From NCBI RefSeq assembly GCF_011682045.1, contig NZ_VVIW01000027.1:25606-89605 (forward strand): a stretch of DNA of 64,000 nucleotides, given 5' to 3'. Positions 1 through 8,614 of the stretch are shown piece by piece. The notes beneath the pieces were generated by a model. It did no database searches and was not told the origin of the DNA. It was given only the letters and a program-made list of their open reading frames with translations. How positions within the stretch are numbered: position 1 is the stretch's first letter; every line of letters starts with the position of its first letter. The translations under genes and the position numbers were made by a program. The stretch comes from Massilia aquatica. Its GTDB lineage: Bacteria > Pseudomonadota > Gammaproteobacteria > Burkholderiales > Burkholderiaceae_D.

Positions 1-558
1 GCGATTGCCGGCGAAGCCTTCTTTAACGGCGTGGCGGGCGAACGCTTTGCCGTGCGCAACTCCGGGGCGACGGCGATTGTCGAAGGCTGCGGCGACCACG
101 GCTGCGAATACATGACCGGCGGCACTGTCGTGGTGCTGGGCGCCACCGGCCGCAACTTTGCGGCGGGCATGTCGGGCGGCGTGGCCTATGTCTACGATCC
201 GCTGGGCGACTTCGAGAAGAAATGCAACACCGCGATGGTCAACCTGGAGCGCGTGCTCAGCACCAAGGAGCAGGGCGACCGCGCCGGCTGGCACAGCCAG
301 AGCCGCGCCAGCGATCCCGAATCGGACGAAGCCATCCTCAAGCGCCTGATCGAACGCCACTTCAAGCACACGGGCTCGACCCGCGCGCGCAACCTGCTGG
401 ACGACTGGGCGACAGGACGCGCCAAGTTCGTCAAAGTCTTCCCGACCGAATACAAACGGGCGCTGGAAGAACTGCACAACAGCAGCATGGAAGAAGCCAA
501 CGACAAGATCGACGCTGTTGAAAAGTCCGTCGCCAAGATCGCCAAGATCGCTGCCTAA
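1..558 (+). CDS. gltB: Glutamate synthase large subunit, C-terminal end (partial)
   Basis: The reading frame is open from the first base, so this is the 3' end of a gene that starts outside the window. The visible 185 residues are the end of the GXGXG beta-helix domain of glutamate synthase ([11 protein letters not shown], then [12 protein letters not shown]) and the terminal helical tail. GltB carries the glutaminase and FMN/Fe-S synthase activities that make glutamate from glutamine and 2-oxoglutarate. gltD follows 54 bp downstream in the same direction, the usual gltBD operon. The identification rests on the glycine-rich repeats plus the gltD neighbour. The catalytic N-terminal part cannot be inspected here. 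Confidence 0.95.
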   Translation, partial: AIAGEAFFNGVAGERFAVRNSGATAIVEGCGDHGCEYMTGGTVVVLGATGRNFAAGMSGGVAYVYDPLGDFEKKCNTAMVNLERVLSTKEQGDRAGWHSQSRASDPESDEAILKRLIERHFKHTGSTRARNLLDDWATGRAKFVKVFPTEYKRALEELHNSSMEEANDKIDAVEKSVAKIAKIAA

Positions 559-612
559 GACAGCCCGGGCGGGCACATGTTGCCCGCCGCATAGAACACA
601 AGGAAAAACATC

Positions 613-2076
613 GTGGGTAAAATTACCGGCTTCATGGAATTCAAGCGTCAGGACGAGGGCTATCTCGAGCCTGCGGCGCGCGTCAAGAACTACAAGGAAT
701 TCGTTTTGCACCTGAGCGACCCGCAAGCGAAGGTGCAGGCGGCGCGCTGCATGGATTGCGGCATCCCTTTCTGCAACAGCGGCTGTCCTGTCAACAACAT
801 CATCCCCGACTGGAACGACCTGGTCTTTCACGGCAATTACCGCGCCGCGCTGGAAAACCTGCACTCGACCAATAACTTCCCCGAGTTCACCGGCCGCGTC
901 TGCCCCGCGCCGTGCGAGTCGGCCTGTACGCTCGGCATCATCAACGACCCGGTCGGCATCAAGTCGATCGAGCATAAAATCATCGACACCGGCTGGGAGC
1001 ACGGCTGGGTGGTGCCGCAGCCGCCGGAAAAACTGACCGGCAAGAAAGTGGCGATCATCGGTTCCGGTCCGGCCGGCCTGGCGGCGGCGCAGCAACTGGC
1101 GCGGGTTGGCCATGCCGTCACCGTGTTCGAGAAAAGCGACCGCATCGGCGGCCTGCTGCGCTACGGCATTCCCGACTTCAAGATGGAAAAAACCCACATC
1201 GACCTGCGCGTCAAGCAGATGGAAGCCGAAGGCGTGACCTTCCGCACCAGCGTGCTGGTCGGCAAAGACTTCCCTGCCTCGGTCAACAACTGGGCCAAGG
1301 AAACGATTTTCCCGGAAGACCTGGCAAACGACTTCGACGCCATCGTCATGGCCGGTGGCGCCGAGCAGCCGCGCGACTTGCCGGTACCGGGGCGCGAGCT
1401 CAAGGGCGTGCATTTCGCCATGGACTTCCTGCCGCTGCAAAACAAGGTCAACGCCGGCGACAAGCTCAAGGACCAGATCAAGGCCAGCGGCAAGAACGTC
1501 GTGGTCATTGGTGGCGGGGATACCGGGTCCGACTGCGTCGGCACCTCGAACCGCCACGGCGCCACCTCGGTCGCCCAGTTCGAACTGATGCCGCAGCCGC
1601 CCGAGCAGGAAAACAAGCCGCTGGTGTGGCCGTACTGGCCGACCAAGCTGCGCACCTCGTCCTCGCATGAAGAAGGGTGCGAGCGCGACTGGGCGGTGGC
1701 CACCAAGCGTTTCGAAGGCAAGGGCGGCAAGGTGGAGAAGCTGATCGCCTGCCGCGTCGAGTGGAAGGACGGCAAGATGATCGAAGTGCCGAATTCCGAA
1801 TTCGAGATGAAGGCCGACCTGGTGCTGCTGGCGATGGGCTTTGTCTCGCCGGTGCAACAGGTGCTCGATGCCTTCGGCGTCGAAAAAGATGCGCGCGGCA
1901 ACGCCAAGGCCACCACCGATGGCGACGGCTGCTACGCCACGTCGGTGCCGAAGGTATTCGTCGCGGGCGACATGCGCCGTGGCCAGTCGCTGGTGGTATG
2001 GGCGATCCGCGAAGGCCGCCAGTGCGCCCGCGCCGTCGATGAGTTCCTGATGGGCGAGTCAGTCTTGCCGCGCTGA
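613..2076 (+). CDS. gltD: Glutamate synthase small subunit (NADPH)
   Basis: 487 residues, the usual GltD length. GltD is the FAD-containing subunit that passes electrons from NADPH to GltB. The N-terminal region has the cysteine clusters for Fe-S binding ([14 protein letters not shown] and [12 protein letters not shown], about residues 46-110). The FAD dinucleotide fold follows ([16 protein letters not shown], about residue 148) and then the NADPH fold ([11 protein letters not shown], near residue 298). The C-terminal FAD motif [18 protein letters not shown] is intact. The start is GTG at 613, preceded by an AAGGAAAA ribosome-binding site. It is probably co-transcribed with gltB. Confidence 0.97.
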   Translation: MGKITGFMEFKRQDEGYLEPAARVKNYKEFVLHLSDPQAKVQAARCMDCGIPFCNSGCPVNNIIPDWNDLVFHGNYRAALENLHSTNNFPEFTGRVCPAPCESACTLGIINDPVGIKSIEHKIIDTGWEHGWVVPQPPEKLTGKKVAIIGSGPAGLAAAQQLARVGHAVTVFEKSDRIGGLLRYGIPDFKMEKTHIDLRVKQMEAEGVTFRTSVLVGKDFPASVNNWAKETIFPEDLANDFDAIVMAGGAEQPRDLPVPGRELKGVHFAMDFLPLQNKVNAGDKLKDQIKASGKNVVVIGGGDTGSDCVGTSNRHGATSVAQFELMPQPPEQENKPLVWPYWPTKLRTSSSHEEGCERDWAVATKRFEGKGGKVEKLIACRVEWKDGKMIEVPNSEFEMKADLVLLAMGFVSPVQQVLDAFGVEKDARGNAKATTDGDGCYATSVPKVFVAGDMRRGQSLVVWAIREGRQCARAVDEFLMGESVLPR

Positions 2077-2475
2077 TTGCGGCCCGAGTACTTAACACCG
2101 TCTCCCCCGCGAAGGCGGGGGTCCATTGCGCCTATGATCAAAGCTGCAATGGCCCCCCGCCGAGGGCCGCCTTGGCGCGGGAGAGACGGCTCATTGGTCG
2201 AGCGATAAAAGTGTCTCTTTTTTGACTTATTTCACCTTCGCTGTATGCATGAAGTAATGTAAAGTTACATAAACGCATTGTTGGGCATGAGTAATAAGTA
2301 CGTCTTCGAACCAATTCTCTCCGCACCACTATCCCAGCAAAAACAAGTACTTACATTCAAAAATATCTGACCCGCCGTTCAGTAGTGTTGTATTCTGGCC
2401 TCGCGCACCCATTGTGGATCGGGGCCCTCTCAGCAGGGATTGCCCTTTCTGCACTACAATACGCCATTCCCAAAT
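2077..2475. other. Gene-free region between gltD and mlaF
   Basis: About 400 bp without a convincing gene. The first 110 bp hold a REP-like palindrome, annotated separately, that may end gltBD transcription. The middle, from about 2205 to 2390, is AT-richer than the surroundings. It probably carries the mla promoter (a TATTCT-like -10 lies near 2391-2396), but I see no clear -35 partner. A 63-residue minus-strand open frame here has no recognisable features. Confidence 0.5.
2098..2189. repeat. REP-like palindrome (copy 1)
   Basis: The element is bounded by CCGTCTC (2098-2104) and its complement GAGACGG (2183-2189). An inner arm pair CCATTGC (2123-2129) / GCAATGG (2146-2152) is also present, plus the core CCCGCGAAGGCGGGGG. 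The same core (CCGCG..AAGGCGG) recurs at 14467-14561, 43805-43850 and 63922-64000, always between genes. It is probably a dispersed extragenic palindrome and may act as a terminator for gltD. Confidence 0.7.
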
Positions 2476-3291
2476 ATGAACAGTGCCGTGTCTAATCTTG
2501 TCGAAATCCGCGATCTACATTTTTCTTACGGCGACCGTTCGATCTTGTCGAACCTCCGGATGGACTTCCCACGCGGTAAGGTCGTTGCCGTCATGGGCGG
2601 TTCCGGCTGTGGCAAGACCACGGTGCTGCGCCTGATCGGCGGCCAGATCCGCCCGCAAAAAGGCTTCGTCACCGTGGCCGGCGAGACCGTCCACGAACTC
2701 GATACCGATAACCTGTACCGCCTGCGCCGCAAAATGGGCATGCTGTTCCAGTTCGGCGCCCTGTTCACCGACTTGTCGGTCTTCGAGAACGTGGCTTTCC
2801 CGCTGCGCGAACACACCGACCTGCCGGAAGAGCTGATCCACGACCTGGTGCTGATGAAGCTCAACGCGGTCGGCCTGCGCAACGCCGCCAAGCTGAAACC
2901 TGCCGAGATTTCCGGCGGCATGGCGCGCCGCGTGGCCGTGGCCCGCGCCGTTGCGCTCGATCCGGAACTGATCATGTACGACGAACCCTTCGCCGGCCTC
3001 GATCCGATTTCGATGGGCGTCACCGCCAACCTGATCCGCAGGCTCAACGATGCACTCGGTTCCACCTCGATCCTGGTGTCGCACGATGTGCACGAGTGCT
3101 TTGCGATCGCTGATTATGTGTACTTTATGTCCGCTGGGAAGATTGTTGCCCAGGGTACGCCGGCCGATATGCGCGTTTCCGACGACCCTTACGTCAAGCA
3201 GTTCGTCAACGCCGCGCCCGATGGCCCGGTGCCGTTCCACTACCCTGGCAAGTCGCTGGCCGAGGACCTGGGCCTGGGAGAGCGCAAGTGA
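2476..3291 (+). CDS. mlaF: Mla phospholipid transporter ATP-binding protein MlaF
   Basis: 271 residues. Cytoplasmic ATPase of the MlaFEDB inner-membrane complex, which moves phospholipids between the membranes and maintains outer-membrane asymmetry. It has Walker A GGSGCGKTT, the signature SGGMARRVAVARA and Walker B LIMYDEPFAGLD followed by the switch histidine region VSHDVHE. The C-terminal DGPVPFHYPG is typical of MlaF. An in-frame TTG at 2440 would add 12 residues. I chose ATG at 2476 because MNSAVSNLVEIRDLHF matches the family N-terminus. The stop overlaps the GTG start of mlaE, which indicates translational coupling. Confidence 0.95.
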   Translation: MNSAVSNLVEIRDLHFSYGDRSILSNLRMDFPRGKVVAVMGGSGCGKTTVLRLIGGQIRPQKGFVTVAGETVHELDTDNLYRLRRKMGMLFQFGALFTDLSVFENVAFPLREHTDLPEELIHDLVLMKLNAVGLRNAAKLKPAEISGGMARRVAVARAVALDPELIMYDEPFAGLDPISMGVTANLIRRLNDALGSTSILVSHDVHECFAIADYVYFMSAGKIVAQGTPADMRVSDDPYVKQFVNAAPDGPVPFHYPGKSLAEDLGLGERK

Positions 3292-4067
3292 TCGCTAACT
3301 TCCTCGGCGCCATCGGCCAGTCGGTGCGCGAAAACATCGCCAGCGTCGGCTTCGCCACCCGCTCCTTCTTCACCCTGCTGGGCGTGACCCCGGGCGCGCT
3401 GCGCCGTCCCGGCCTCATTTCCGAACAGATTCACTTCATCGGCAATTATTCGCTGGTGATCATCATTGTCTCGGGCTTGTTCGTCGGCATGGTGCTCGGC
3501 CTGCAAGGCTACATCACGCTCACGCCCTACGGCGCCGAACAGAAGCTCGGCCAGGTGGTCGCGCTGGCGCTGGTGCGCGAACTGGGGCCGGTCGTGACCG
3601 CCCTGCTGTTCGCCGGCCGCGCCGGCACCTCGCTGACCGCGCAAATCGGCTTGATGAAAGCCGGCGAGCAACTCTCGGCCATGGAAATGATGGCGATTAA
3701 CCCGGTCCAGCGCGTGCTGGCGCCGCGTTTCTGGGCCGGCGTGATTGCCATGCCCATCCTCGGCACCATCTTCAGCGCCGTCGGCGTGCTGGGCGGGTAC
3801 CTGGTCGGCGTGCAGCTGATCGGCGTGGACGAAGGCGCGTTCTGGTCGCAGATGCAGGCGAACGTGGATGTGCAGCACGATGTCGTCAACGGCATCATCA
3901 AGAGCTTCGTGTTCGGCATTGCCGTCACCTTTACCGCGCTGTTCCAGGGCTACCAGGCCCAGCCGACGCCGGAAGACGTGTCGCGCGCCACCACCCGTAC
4001 CGTTGTGATCGCGTCGCTGACCGTCTGGGGTCTGGACTTCGTGATGACCGCGATGATGTTTAACTAA
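3288..4067 (+). CDS. mlaE: Mla phospholipid transporter permease MlaE
   Basis: 259 residues with about five hydrophobic segments. This is the inner-membrane permease of the Mla lipid transporter (MlaE/YrbE family). The central stretch VRELGPVVTALLFAGRAGTSLTAQIG is the family hallmark. The start is GTG at 3288, overlapping the mlaF stop by four bases (GTGA). It forms the membrane core to which MlaF, MlaB and MlaD bind. It sits in the order mlaF-E-D-A-C-B, with mlaD 60 bp downstream. Confidence 0.95.
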   Translation: MIANFLGAIGQSVRENIASVGFATRSFFTLLGVTPGALRRPGLISEQIHFIGNYSLVIIIVSGLFVGMVLGLQGYITLTPYGAEQKLGQVVALALVRELGPVVTALLFAGRAGTSLTAQIGLMKAGEQLSAMEMMAINPVQRVLAPRFWAGVIAMPILGTIFSAVGVLGGYLVGVQLIGVDEGAFWSQMQANVDVQHDVVNGIIKSFVFGIAVTFTALFQGYQAQPTPEDVSRATTRTVVIASLTVWGLDFVMTAMMFN

Positions 4068-4127
4068 ATACCGTTCAACTATTGAATCTGGCGGCACAGC
4101 GCCGCATAACACGAGTTAGGAAATCAA

Positions 4128-4595
4128 ATGCATCGTAAATCCATCGACGTCTGGGTCGGCCTGTTTGTTTTGCTGGGCCTGGCAGCGCTGCTGTTCCTGG
4201 CCCTCAAGGCCGGCAATATGAGTACTTTGTCGTTCGGCAAGACCTATCTGGTCCAGGCCAAGTTCGACAATATCGGCGGGCTCAAGCCGCAGGCACCGGT
4301 GAAAAGCGCCGGCGTGGTGGTCGGGCGCGTGGGCGATATCAAGTTTGATGACAAAACGTATCAGGCGCTGGTAACCTTGGAACTTGAGACAGGCTATAAC
4401 TTCCCGAAAGATAGCTCGCTCAAGATCCTCACCGCCGGCCTGCTCGGTGAACAGTACATCGGTATTCAGGCAGGTAACGACGATGCTAACAAGCTGGTCA
4501 ATGGTGACCGCATTAACACGACCCAATCTGCCACCGTGCTGGAAGACCTGATTAATCAGTTCATCTACAGCAAGGCGGCCGACGGAAAGGAATAA
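4128..4595 (+). CDS. mlaD: Mla periplasmic MCE-domain protein MlaD
   Basis: 155 residues: a short N-terminus (MHRKSIDVWVGLF), one membrane anchor (about residues 10-27) and a single MCE domain (about residues 38-120, KFDNIGGLKPQAPVKSAGVVVGRV). MlaD proteins form a hexameric ring on MlaE that receives or passes lipids to MlaC. The hydrophobic pore-loop region (LLGEQYIGIQAG) is present. An AGGAAAT ribosome-binding site precedes the ATG. The mlaA start follows only five bases after the stop. Confidence 0.95.
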   Translation: MHRKSIDVWVGLFVLLGLAALLFLALKAGNMSTLSFGKTYLVQAKFDNIGGLKPQAPVKSAGVVVGRVGDIKFDDKTYQALVTLELETGYNFPKDSSLKILTAGLLGEQYIGIQAGNDDANKLVNGDRINTTQSATVLEDLINQFIYSKAADGKE

Positions 4596-4600
4596 GAGCA

Positions 4601-5488
4601 ATGACATTCATGAAGCCGAACCGCGCCCCGACCTGGCGCGTCAGCGCTGCCGCCCTGGTGGCCATTGCCACCCTGAGCGGTTGCGCCACCAACAATCCGC
4701 GCGACCCGCTCGAGCCGTTCAACCGCACCATGTTCAAGGTGAACGACACCATCGACCAGGTCGCGCTGAAACCGGCCGCCACCGCCTACAAGAAGGTGCT
4801 GCCGAGCTTCGTGCAAACCGGCGTGAACAATTTCTTCGGCAACCTGTCCGATGTCTGGACCGGCGCCAACAATTTGATGCAAGGCAAGGGCGAGCAAGGC
4901 ATGTCCGACTGGACCCGCGTTGCGCTGAACTCCACCTTCGGCATCGGCGGCCTGTTCGATATCGCTTCCGAAGCGGGCCTTAAAAAGCACAACGAAGACT
5001 TTGGCCAGACCCTCGGCTACTGGGGCGTGCCGAGCGGCCCGTACCTGATGTTGCCGCTGCTGGGCCCGTCCACCGTGCGCGATACCTCCGGCTTGCCGGT
5101 GGACATGGCCGCCAACGGCTGGTCCTACGTTGATCCGGTCTCGACCCGCAACATCGGCACTGCGGTGCGCGTGATCGATACCCGCGCCAACCTGCTCGAT
5201 GCCTCGAACCTGCTGGAAGGCGCCGCACTCGACCGTTACGAATTCATCCGCGACGGCTTCCTGCAACGCCGCCAGAGCCAGGTGTTCGACGGCGAAAGCT
5301 CGCGCAAGGCGCTGAAAGAAGCCAACGAAGGCCCGGCCGACGCAAATAGCATCCGCGCCGCCTACGCCGACGACGCGCCGGCTACCGATGCGGCGCCGGC
5401 GGCCACGCCGACCGCGCCGGCTCCGACGCCGGCGCCTGAAGCGGCCCCTGCCGCGCCGGCGGTGTCATCCGAAACGCCCTCGAAGTAG
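4601..5488 (+). CDS. mlaA: Outer-membrane lipoprotein MlaA (VacJ family)
   Basis: 295 residues. A lipoprotein signal peptide ends at the lipobox LSGC (Cys at about residue 28), followed by the MlaA domain beginning NPRDPLEPFNRTMFKVND and the conserved PVDMAANGWSYVDPVSTRN region. MlaA sits in the outer membrane with porins and removes mislocalised phospholipids, handing them to MlaC. The last 60 residues are an Ala/Pro-rich low-complexity tail that is probably disordered. In E. coli mlaA is unlinked. Here it lies inside the operon between mlaD and mlaC. Confidence 0.94.
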   Translation: MTFMKPNRAPTWRVSAAALVAIATLSGCATNNPRDPLEPFNRTMFKVNDTIDQVALKPAATAYKKVLPSFVQTGVNNFFGNLSDVWTGANNLMQGKGEQGMSDWTRVALNSTFGIGGLFDIASEAGLKKHNEDFGQTLGYWGVPSGPYLMLPLLGPSTVRDTSGLPVDMAANGWSYVDPVSTRNIGTAVRVIDTRANLLDASNLLEGAALDRYEFIRDGFLQRRQSQVFDGESSRKALKEANEGPADANSIRAAYADDAPATDAAPAATPTAPAPTPAPEAAPAAPAVSSETPSK

Positions 5489-5559
5489 TTAACCGTTAAA
5501 CTGGGCTGTCAACGCACAGTCCAGTACTGGTAAACACGCAACCTTTTCGAAAAGAGCTT

Positions 5560-6198
5560 ATGAAACTGATCAAACAACTTATCGCCCTCGCGACCGTAGC
5601 TGTCGCCACCAGCGCCACTGCTGCCGCCCCTGCCGAAGCACCGGACGCGCTCGTCAAACGCATCAGCGCCGACGTCATCGACACCGCCAAGGCCGACAAG
5701 GACATCCAGGCCGGCAACCAGAAAAAGGTCATGGACCTGGTCGAAAGCAAGATCTTGCCGCACGTTGACTTCATGCGCATGACCCAGCTGGCCGCCGGCC
5801 GCGCCTGGCGCGATGCCTCGCCCGAGCAGCAAAAGCAGCTCTCGAACGAGTTCCGCACCCTGCTGATCTTCACCTACTCGGGCGCGCTGTCGCAGATCAA
5901 GAATGAAACCGTCGAGTTCAAGCCGCTGCGCGCCGCGCCGGAAGACAAGGAAGTCGAAGTGCGTTCGCAAGTGAACGTCGCCCGCGGCGAGCCTGTGACC
6001 CTGAACTATCGCCTGGCGCAATCCCCGACCGGCTGGAAGATTTTCGACATCAACGTGCTGGGCGCGTGGCTGGTGGAAACCTACAAAGGCACCTTCGCAT
6101 CGGAAATCAACAAGTCCGGCATCGATGGCCTGATCAAGACCCTGGCCGAGCGCAACAAGAAGCTGGCCGCCAAGCCGCTGGCCAAGCCGCTTAAATAA
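5560..6198 (+). CDS. mlaC: Periplasmic phospholipid-binding protein MlaC
   Basis: 212 residues with a signal peptide (cleavage near ATAAA, about residue 23) followed by the MlaC/Ttg2D domain. Motifs include KILPHVDFMRMTQLAAGRAWRDAS and, near the C-terminus, WKIFDINVLGAWLVETYKGTF. MlaC is the soluble shuttle between MlaA in the outer membrane and the MlaFEDB complex. The tail ends in a short basic KPLAKPLK stretch. The start codon follows an AAAAGAG ribosome-binding site. Confidence 0.95.
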   Translation: MKLIKQLIALATVAVATSATAAAPAEAPDALVKRISADVIDTAKADKDIQAGNQKKVMDLVESKILPHVDFMRMTQLAAGRAWRDASPEQQKQLSNEFRTLLIFTYSGALSQIKNETVEFKPLRAAPEDKEVEVRSQVNVARGEPVTLNYRLAQSPTGWKIFDINVLGAWLVETYKGTFASEINKSGIDGLIKTLAERNKKLAAKPLAKPLK

Positions 6199-6211
6199 TA
6201 GGGCTGAAACC

Positions 6212-6508
6212 GTGGTTCAAACCAACAAGCTCGAGAACATCGATACCCTGACCGTGCACAACGCCAAGGCGGCACTGGTCCAGGGTTACGATGCGATCAA
6301 GGCGGGCCAGACCGTGTTCGATTTCGGCTCCGTCAAGGTGGCCGATTCGTCCGCGGTCGCGGTCCTGCTCGCCTGGCAGCGCGCCGCGCGCAGCGCCGGC
6401 GTGGTGCTGTCCTATGTCAATCTTCCGGACAGCCTGAAAAGCCTGGCCGCGCTGTACGGCGTCGATGCCTTCCTGGTGGACACTCCCGCCAACCTGCAGC
6501 ACCATTGA
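6212..6508 (+). CDS. mlaB: STAS-domain protein MlaB
   Basis: 98 residues forming a single STAS domain (core FDFGSVKVADSSAVAVLLAWQRAA, with the conserved D-S-S loop). In the Mla system MlaB binds MlaF in the cytoplasm and is needed for stability and ATPase activity. The start is GTG at 6212, 13 bp after the mlaC stop. As the last gene of the mla operon it is followed by a hairpin at 6519-6540. STAS domains also occur in anti-sigma factor antagonists, but the operon context settles the assignment. Confidence 0.9.
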   Translation: MVQTNKLENIDTLTVHNAKAALVQGYDAIKAGQTVFDFGSVKVADSSAVAVLLAWQRAARSAGVVLSYVNLPDSLKSLAALYGVDAFLVDTPANLQHH

Positions 6509-6518
6509 TCCTGCCTTT

Positions 6519-6540
6519 GGAGAGGCGCATTCGCCTCTCC
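6519..6540 (+). terminator. Hairpin at the end of the mla operon
   Basis: A perfect 9-bp stem GGAGAGGCG / CGCCTCTCC with a four-base loop lies ten bases after the mlaB stop. No clear T-run follows, so it may be a weak intrinsic terminator or an mRNA-stabilising structure. Confidence 0.5.
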
Positions 6541-6589
6541 ACTCCCCCTGCCTGTAACCCTGGGCAACTCTGTTTCTCCCGATTTCCCC

Positions 6590-6595
6590 TATAAT
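6590..6595 (+). promoter_or_regulatory. Possible -10 element of the ABC exporter operon
   Basis: A consensus TATAAT lies 64 bp upstream of the ABC ATPase start and just after the mla-operon hairpin. No good -35 hexamer is found 16-18 bp upstream, so the assignment is tentative. Confidence 0.35.
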
Positions 6596-6658
6596 TGACG
6601 GCTCACCCCGCAATGTCTCTGCATGCTGTATAGACATTTGCTCACCCAAAAAAGACGC

Positions 6659-7588
6659 ATGACAGCGATTCAAATTACCAACGTCGAGAAAAGCTACAAG
6701 GCCCTCAAAGCCTTGGGTGGCGTCTCCCTGACGATTGAAGAAGGCGAGTTCTTCGGCCTGCTCGGCCCGAACGGTGCCGGCAAGACCACCCTGATCTCCA
6801 CCATCGCCGGCCTGATCCGCCCCGATGCGGGTACGGTCGCCATTCACGGCCACGATGTCGTCACCGATTTCCGCGAAGCGCGCAAGAAGCTCGGCGTGGT
6901 GCCGCAGGAACTGGTGTTCGATCCCTTCTTCACGGTGCGCGAAACCCTGCGCCTGCAATCGGGCTACTTCGGCCTGAAAAACAACGACAAGTGGATCGAC
7001 GAGGTCATGGGCAACCTGGACCTGACCAACAAGGCCGATGTGAACATGCGCGCACTCTCTGGCGGCATGAAGCGGCGCGTGCTGGTGGCCCAGGCGCTGG
7101 TCCACAAGCCGCCCGTGATCGTGCTCGACGAGCCGACCGCCGGCGTCGACGTCGAACTGCGCCAGACGCTGTGGAAGTTCATCTCGCGCCTGAACCGCGA
7201 AGGCCACACGGTGGTGCTGACCACCCACTACCTGGAAGAAGCGCAAGCGATGTGCCAGCGCGTGGCCATGCTCAAGGGCGGCAAGGTGGTCGCGCTCGAC
7301 ACCATGTCGGCCCTGATCCGCCGCATCTCGGGTTCGCAATTGATCGTGCACCTGGCCAGCGGCGTGCTGCCGGAAGACCTGCGCCATCTGGTGTCGCACG
7401 ACGAACGGGATAACGGTAACGGCAATGGCGGCGGCATGAAGTACAGCCTGCGCGTGAACGAATACGGCGAAGTCGAACAGATCCTGGCGCGCCTGCGCGA
7501 ATCCGGCGCCGTCATCGACGAAATGCAGTTGCAGCAGGCCGACCTGGAAGACATCTTCCTGCAGATTATGGACAAGGGCACGCTATGA
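6659..7588 (+). CDS. ABC-2 type exporter, ATP-binding protein
   Basis: 309 residues: an N-terminal ABC ATPase with Walker A GPNGAGKTT, signature LSGGMKRRVLVAQA, Walker B VIVLDEPTAGVD and the switch TTHYLEEAQ, then a C-terminal extension of about 90 residues. It resembles YadG/CcmA-type exporter ATPases, whose substrate is unknown. An in-frame ATG at 6623 would add 12 residues (MLYRHLLTQKRR). I prefer ATG 6659 because MTAIQITNVEKSYK is the usual family start. The stop overlaps the permease start in ATGA. It lies in a conserved betaproteobacterial block between mla and murA. Confidence 0.9.
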   Translation: MTAIQITNVEKSYKALKALGGVSLTIEEGEFFGLLGPNGAGKTTLISTIAGLIRPDAGTVAIHGHDVVTDFREARKKLGVVPQELVFDPFFTVRETLRLQSGYFGLKNNDKWIDEVMGNLDLTNKADVNMRALSGGMKRRVLVAQALVHKPPVIVLDEPTAGVDVELRQTLWKFISRLNREGHTVVLTTHYLEEAQAMCQRVAMLKGGKVVALDTMSALIRRISGSQLIVHLASGVLPEDLRHLVSHDERDNGNGNGGGMKYSLRVNEYGEVEQILARLRESGAVIDEMQLQQADLEDIFLQIMDKGTL

Positions 7589-8349
7589 ACATGTTTTCGG
7601 TGGGCTTCCAGACCCTGCTCTACAAGGAAATGCTGCGCTTCTGGAAGGTAGCCACGCAAACCGTGCTCGCGCCTGTGCTCACGGCCATGCTGTACCTGCT
7701 GATCTTCGGCCATGTGCTCGAAGGTCACGTCAACGTGCGCGGCGTGAACTACACCGCCTTCCTGATTCCCGGCCTGGTGATGATGAGCGTGTTGCAGAAT
7801 GCCTTCGCCAATTCCTCGTCCTCGCTGATCCAGTCCAAGATCACCGGTAACCTGGTGTTCATCCTGCTGCCGCCGCTGTCGCACTGGGAGATTTTGTCGG
7901 CCTACGTGCTCGCCTCCGTGGTGCGCGGCCTGACCGTCGGCGCCGGCGTGTTCATCGCCACCGTGTGGTTCGCCAAGCTGTCGTTTTCCGCGCCGCTGTG
8001 GATCCTGGCCTTCGCGCTGCTCGGCGCCGCCATTCTCGGCACCATGGGGGTCATCGCCGGCATCTGGGCCGAAAAATTCGACCAGCTGGCCGCGTTCCAG
8101 AACTTTTTGATCATGCCCGCCACGTTCCTCTCCGGCGTGTTCTACTCGATTCACTCGCTGCCGCCATTCTGGCTCACCGTGTCGCATTTCAATCCGTTTT
8201 TCTACATGATCGACGGCTTCCGTCACGGTTTCTTCGGCCAGTCCGACGTCTCGCCGTGGACCAGTCTTGCGATCGTGTCGGCCTTTTTCGCGGTACTCGC
8301 GGGTATCGCCATCAACCTGCTCAAGCGCGGCTACAACCTGCGCCACTAA
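7585..8349 (+). CDS. ABC-2 type exporter permease
   Basis: 254 residues with six predicted membrane segments, of the ABC-2 membrane family (YadH-like). Conserved stretches are NYTAFLIPGLVMMSVLQNAFANSS and MPATFLSGVFYSIHSLP. It pairs with the ATPase encoded immediately upstream through a four-base ATGA overlap. The substrate cannot be read from the sequence. The position next to mla and murA suggests an envelope component, which is inference. Confidence 0.9.
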   Translation: MNMFSVGFQTLLYKEMLRFWKVATQTVLAPVLTAMLYLLIFGHVLEGHVNVRGVNYTAFLIPGLVMMSVLQNAFANSSSSLIQSKITGNLVFILLPPLSHWEILSAYVLASVVRGLTVGAGVFIATVWFAKLSFSAPLWILAFALLGAAILGTMGVIAGIWAEKFDQLAAFQNFLIMPATFLSGVFYSIHSLPPFWLTVSHFNPFFYMIDGFRHGFFGQSDVSPWTSLAIVSAFFAVLAGIAINLLKRGYNLRH

Positions 8350-8364
8350 TCAGAGGAACCTATC

Positions 8365-8601
8365 GTGGCTACCACACCAGAACTTATTCACGGCTACATC
8401 AGCGCCGGTCTCGAATGCACCCACCTCGAAGTGGACGGCGACGGCCAGCACTTCACCGCCGTCATCGTCTCGCCGGCGTTCGCCGGCAAGCGCCCGATCC
8501 AGCGCCACCAGATCGTCTACGCTGTGCTGGGCGAGCGCATGCGCGAAGAAATCCACGCGCTGTCGATGAAAACGCTCACCCCCGAAGAATACCAAGGTTA
8601 A
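8365..8601 (+). CDS. ibaG: BolA/IbaG family protein
   Basis: 78 residues of the BolA fold: [44 protein letters not shown]. Members bind [2Fe-2S] clusters with monothiol glutaredoxins. The IbaG/YrbA branch is typically encoded directly upstream of murA, as here. The start is GTG at 8365 after a CAGAGGAA ribosome-binding site. Assignment to IbaG rather than BolA rests on length and on the murA neighbour. Confidence 0.85.
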   Translation: MATTPELIHGYISAGLECTHLEVDGDGQHFTAVIVSPAFAGKRPIQRHQIVYAVLGERMREEIHALSMKTLTPEEYQG

Positions 8602-8614
8602 AAGGATAATAAGC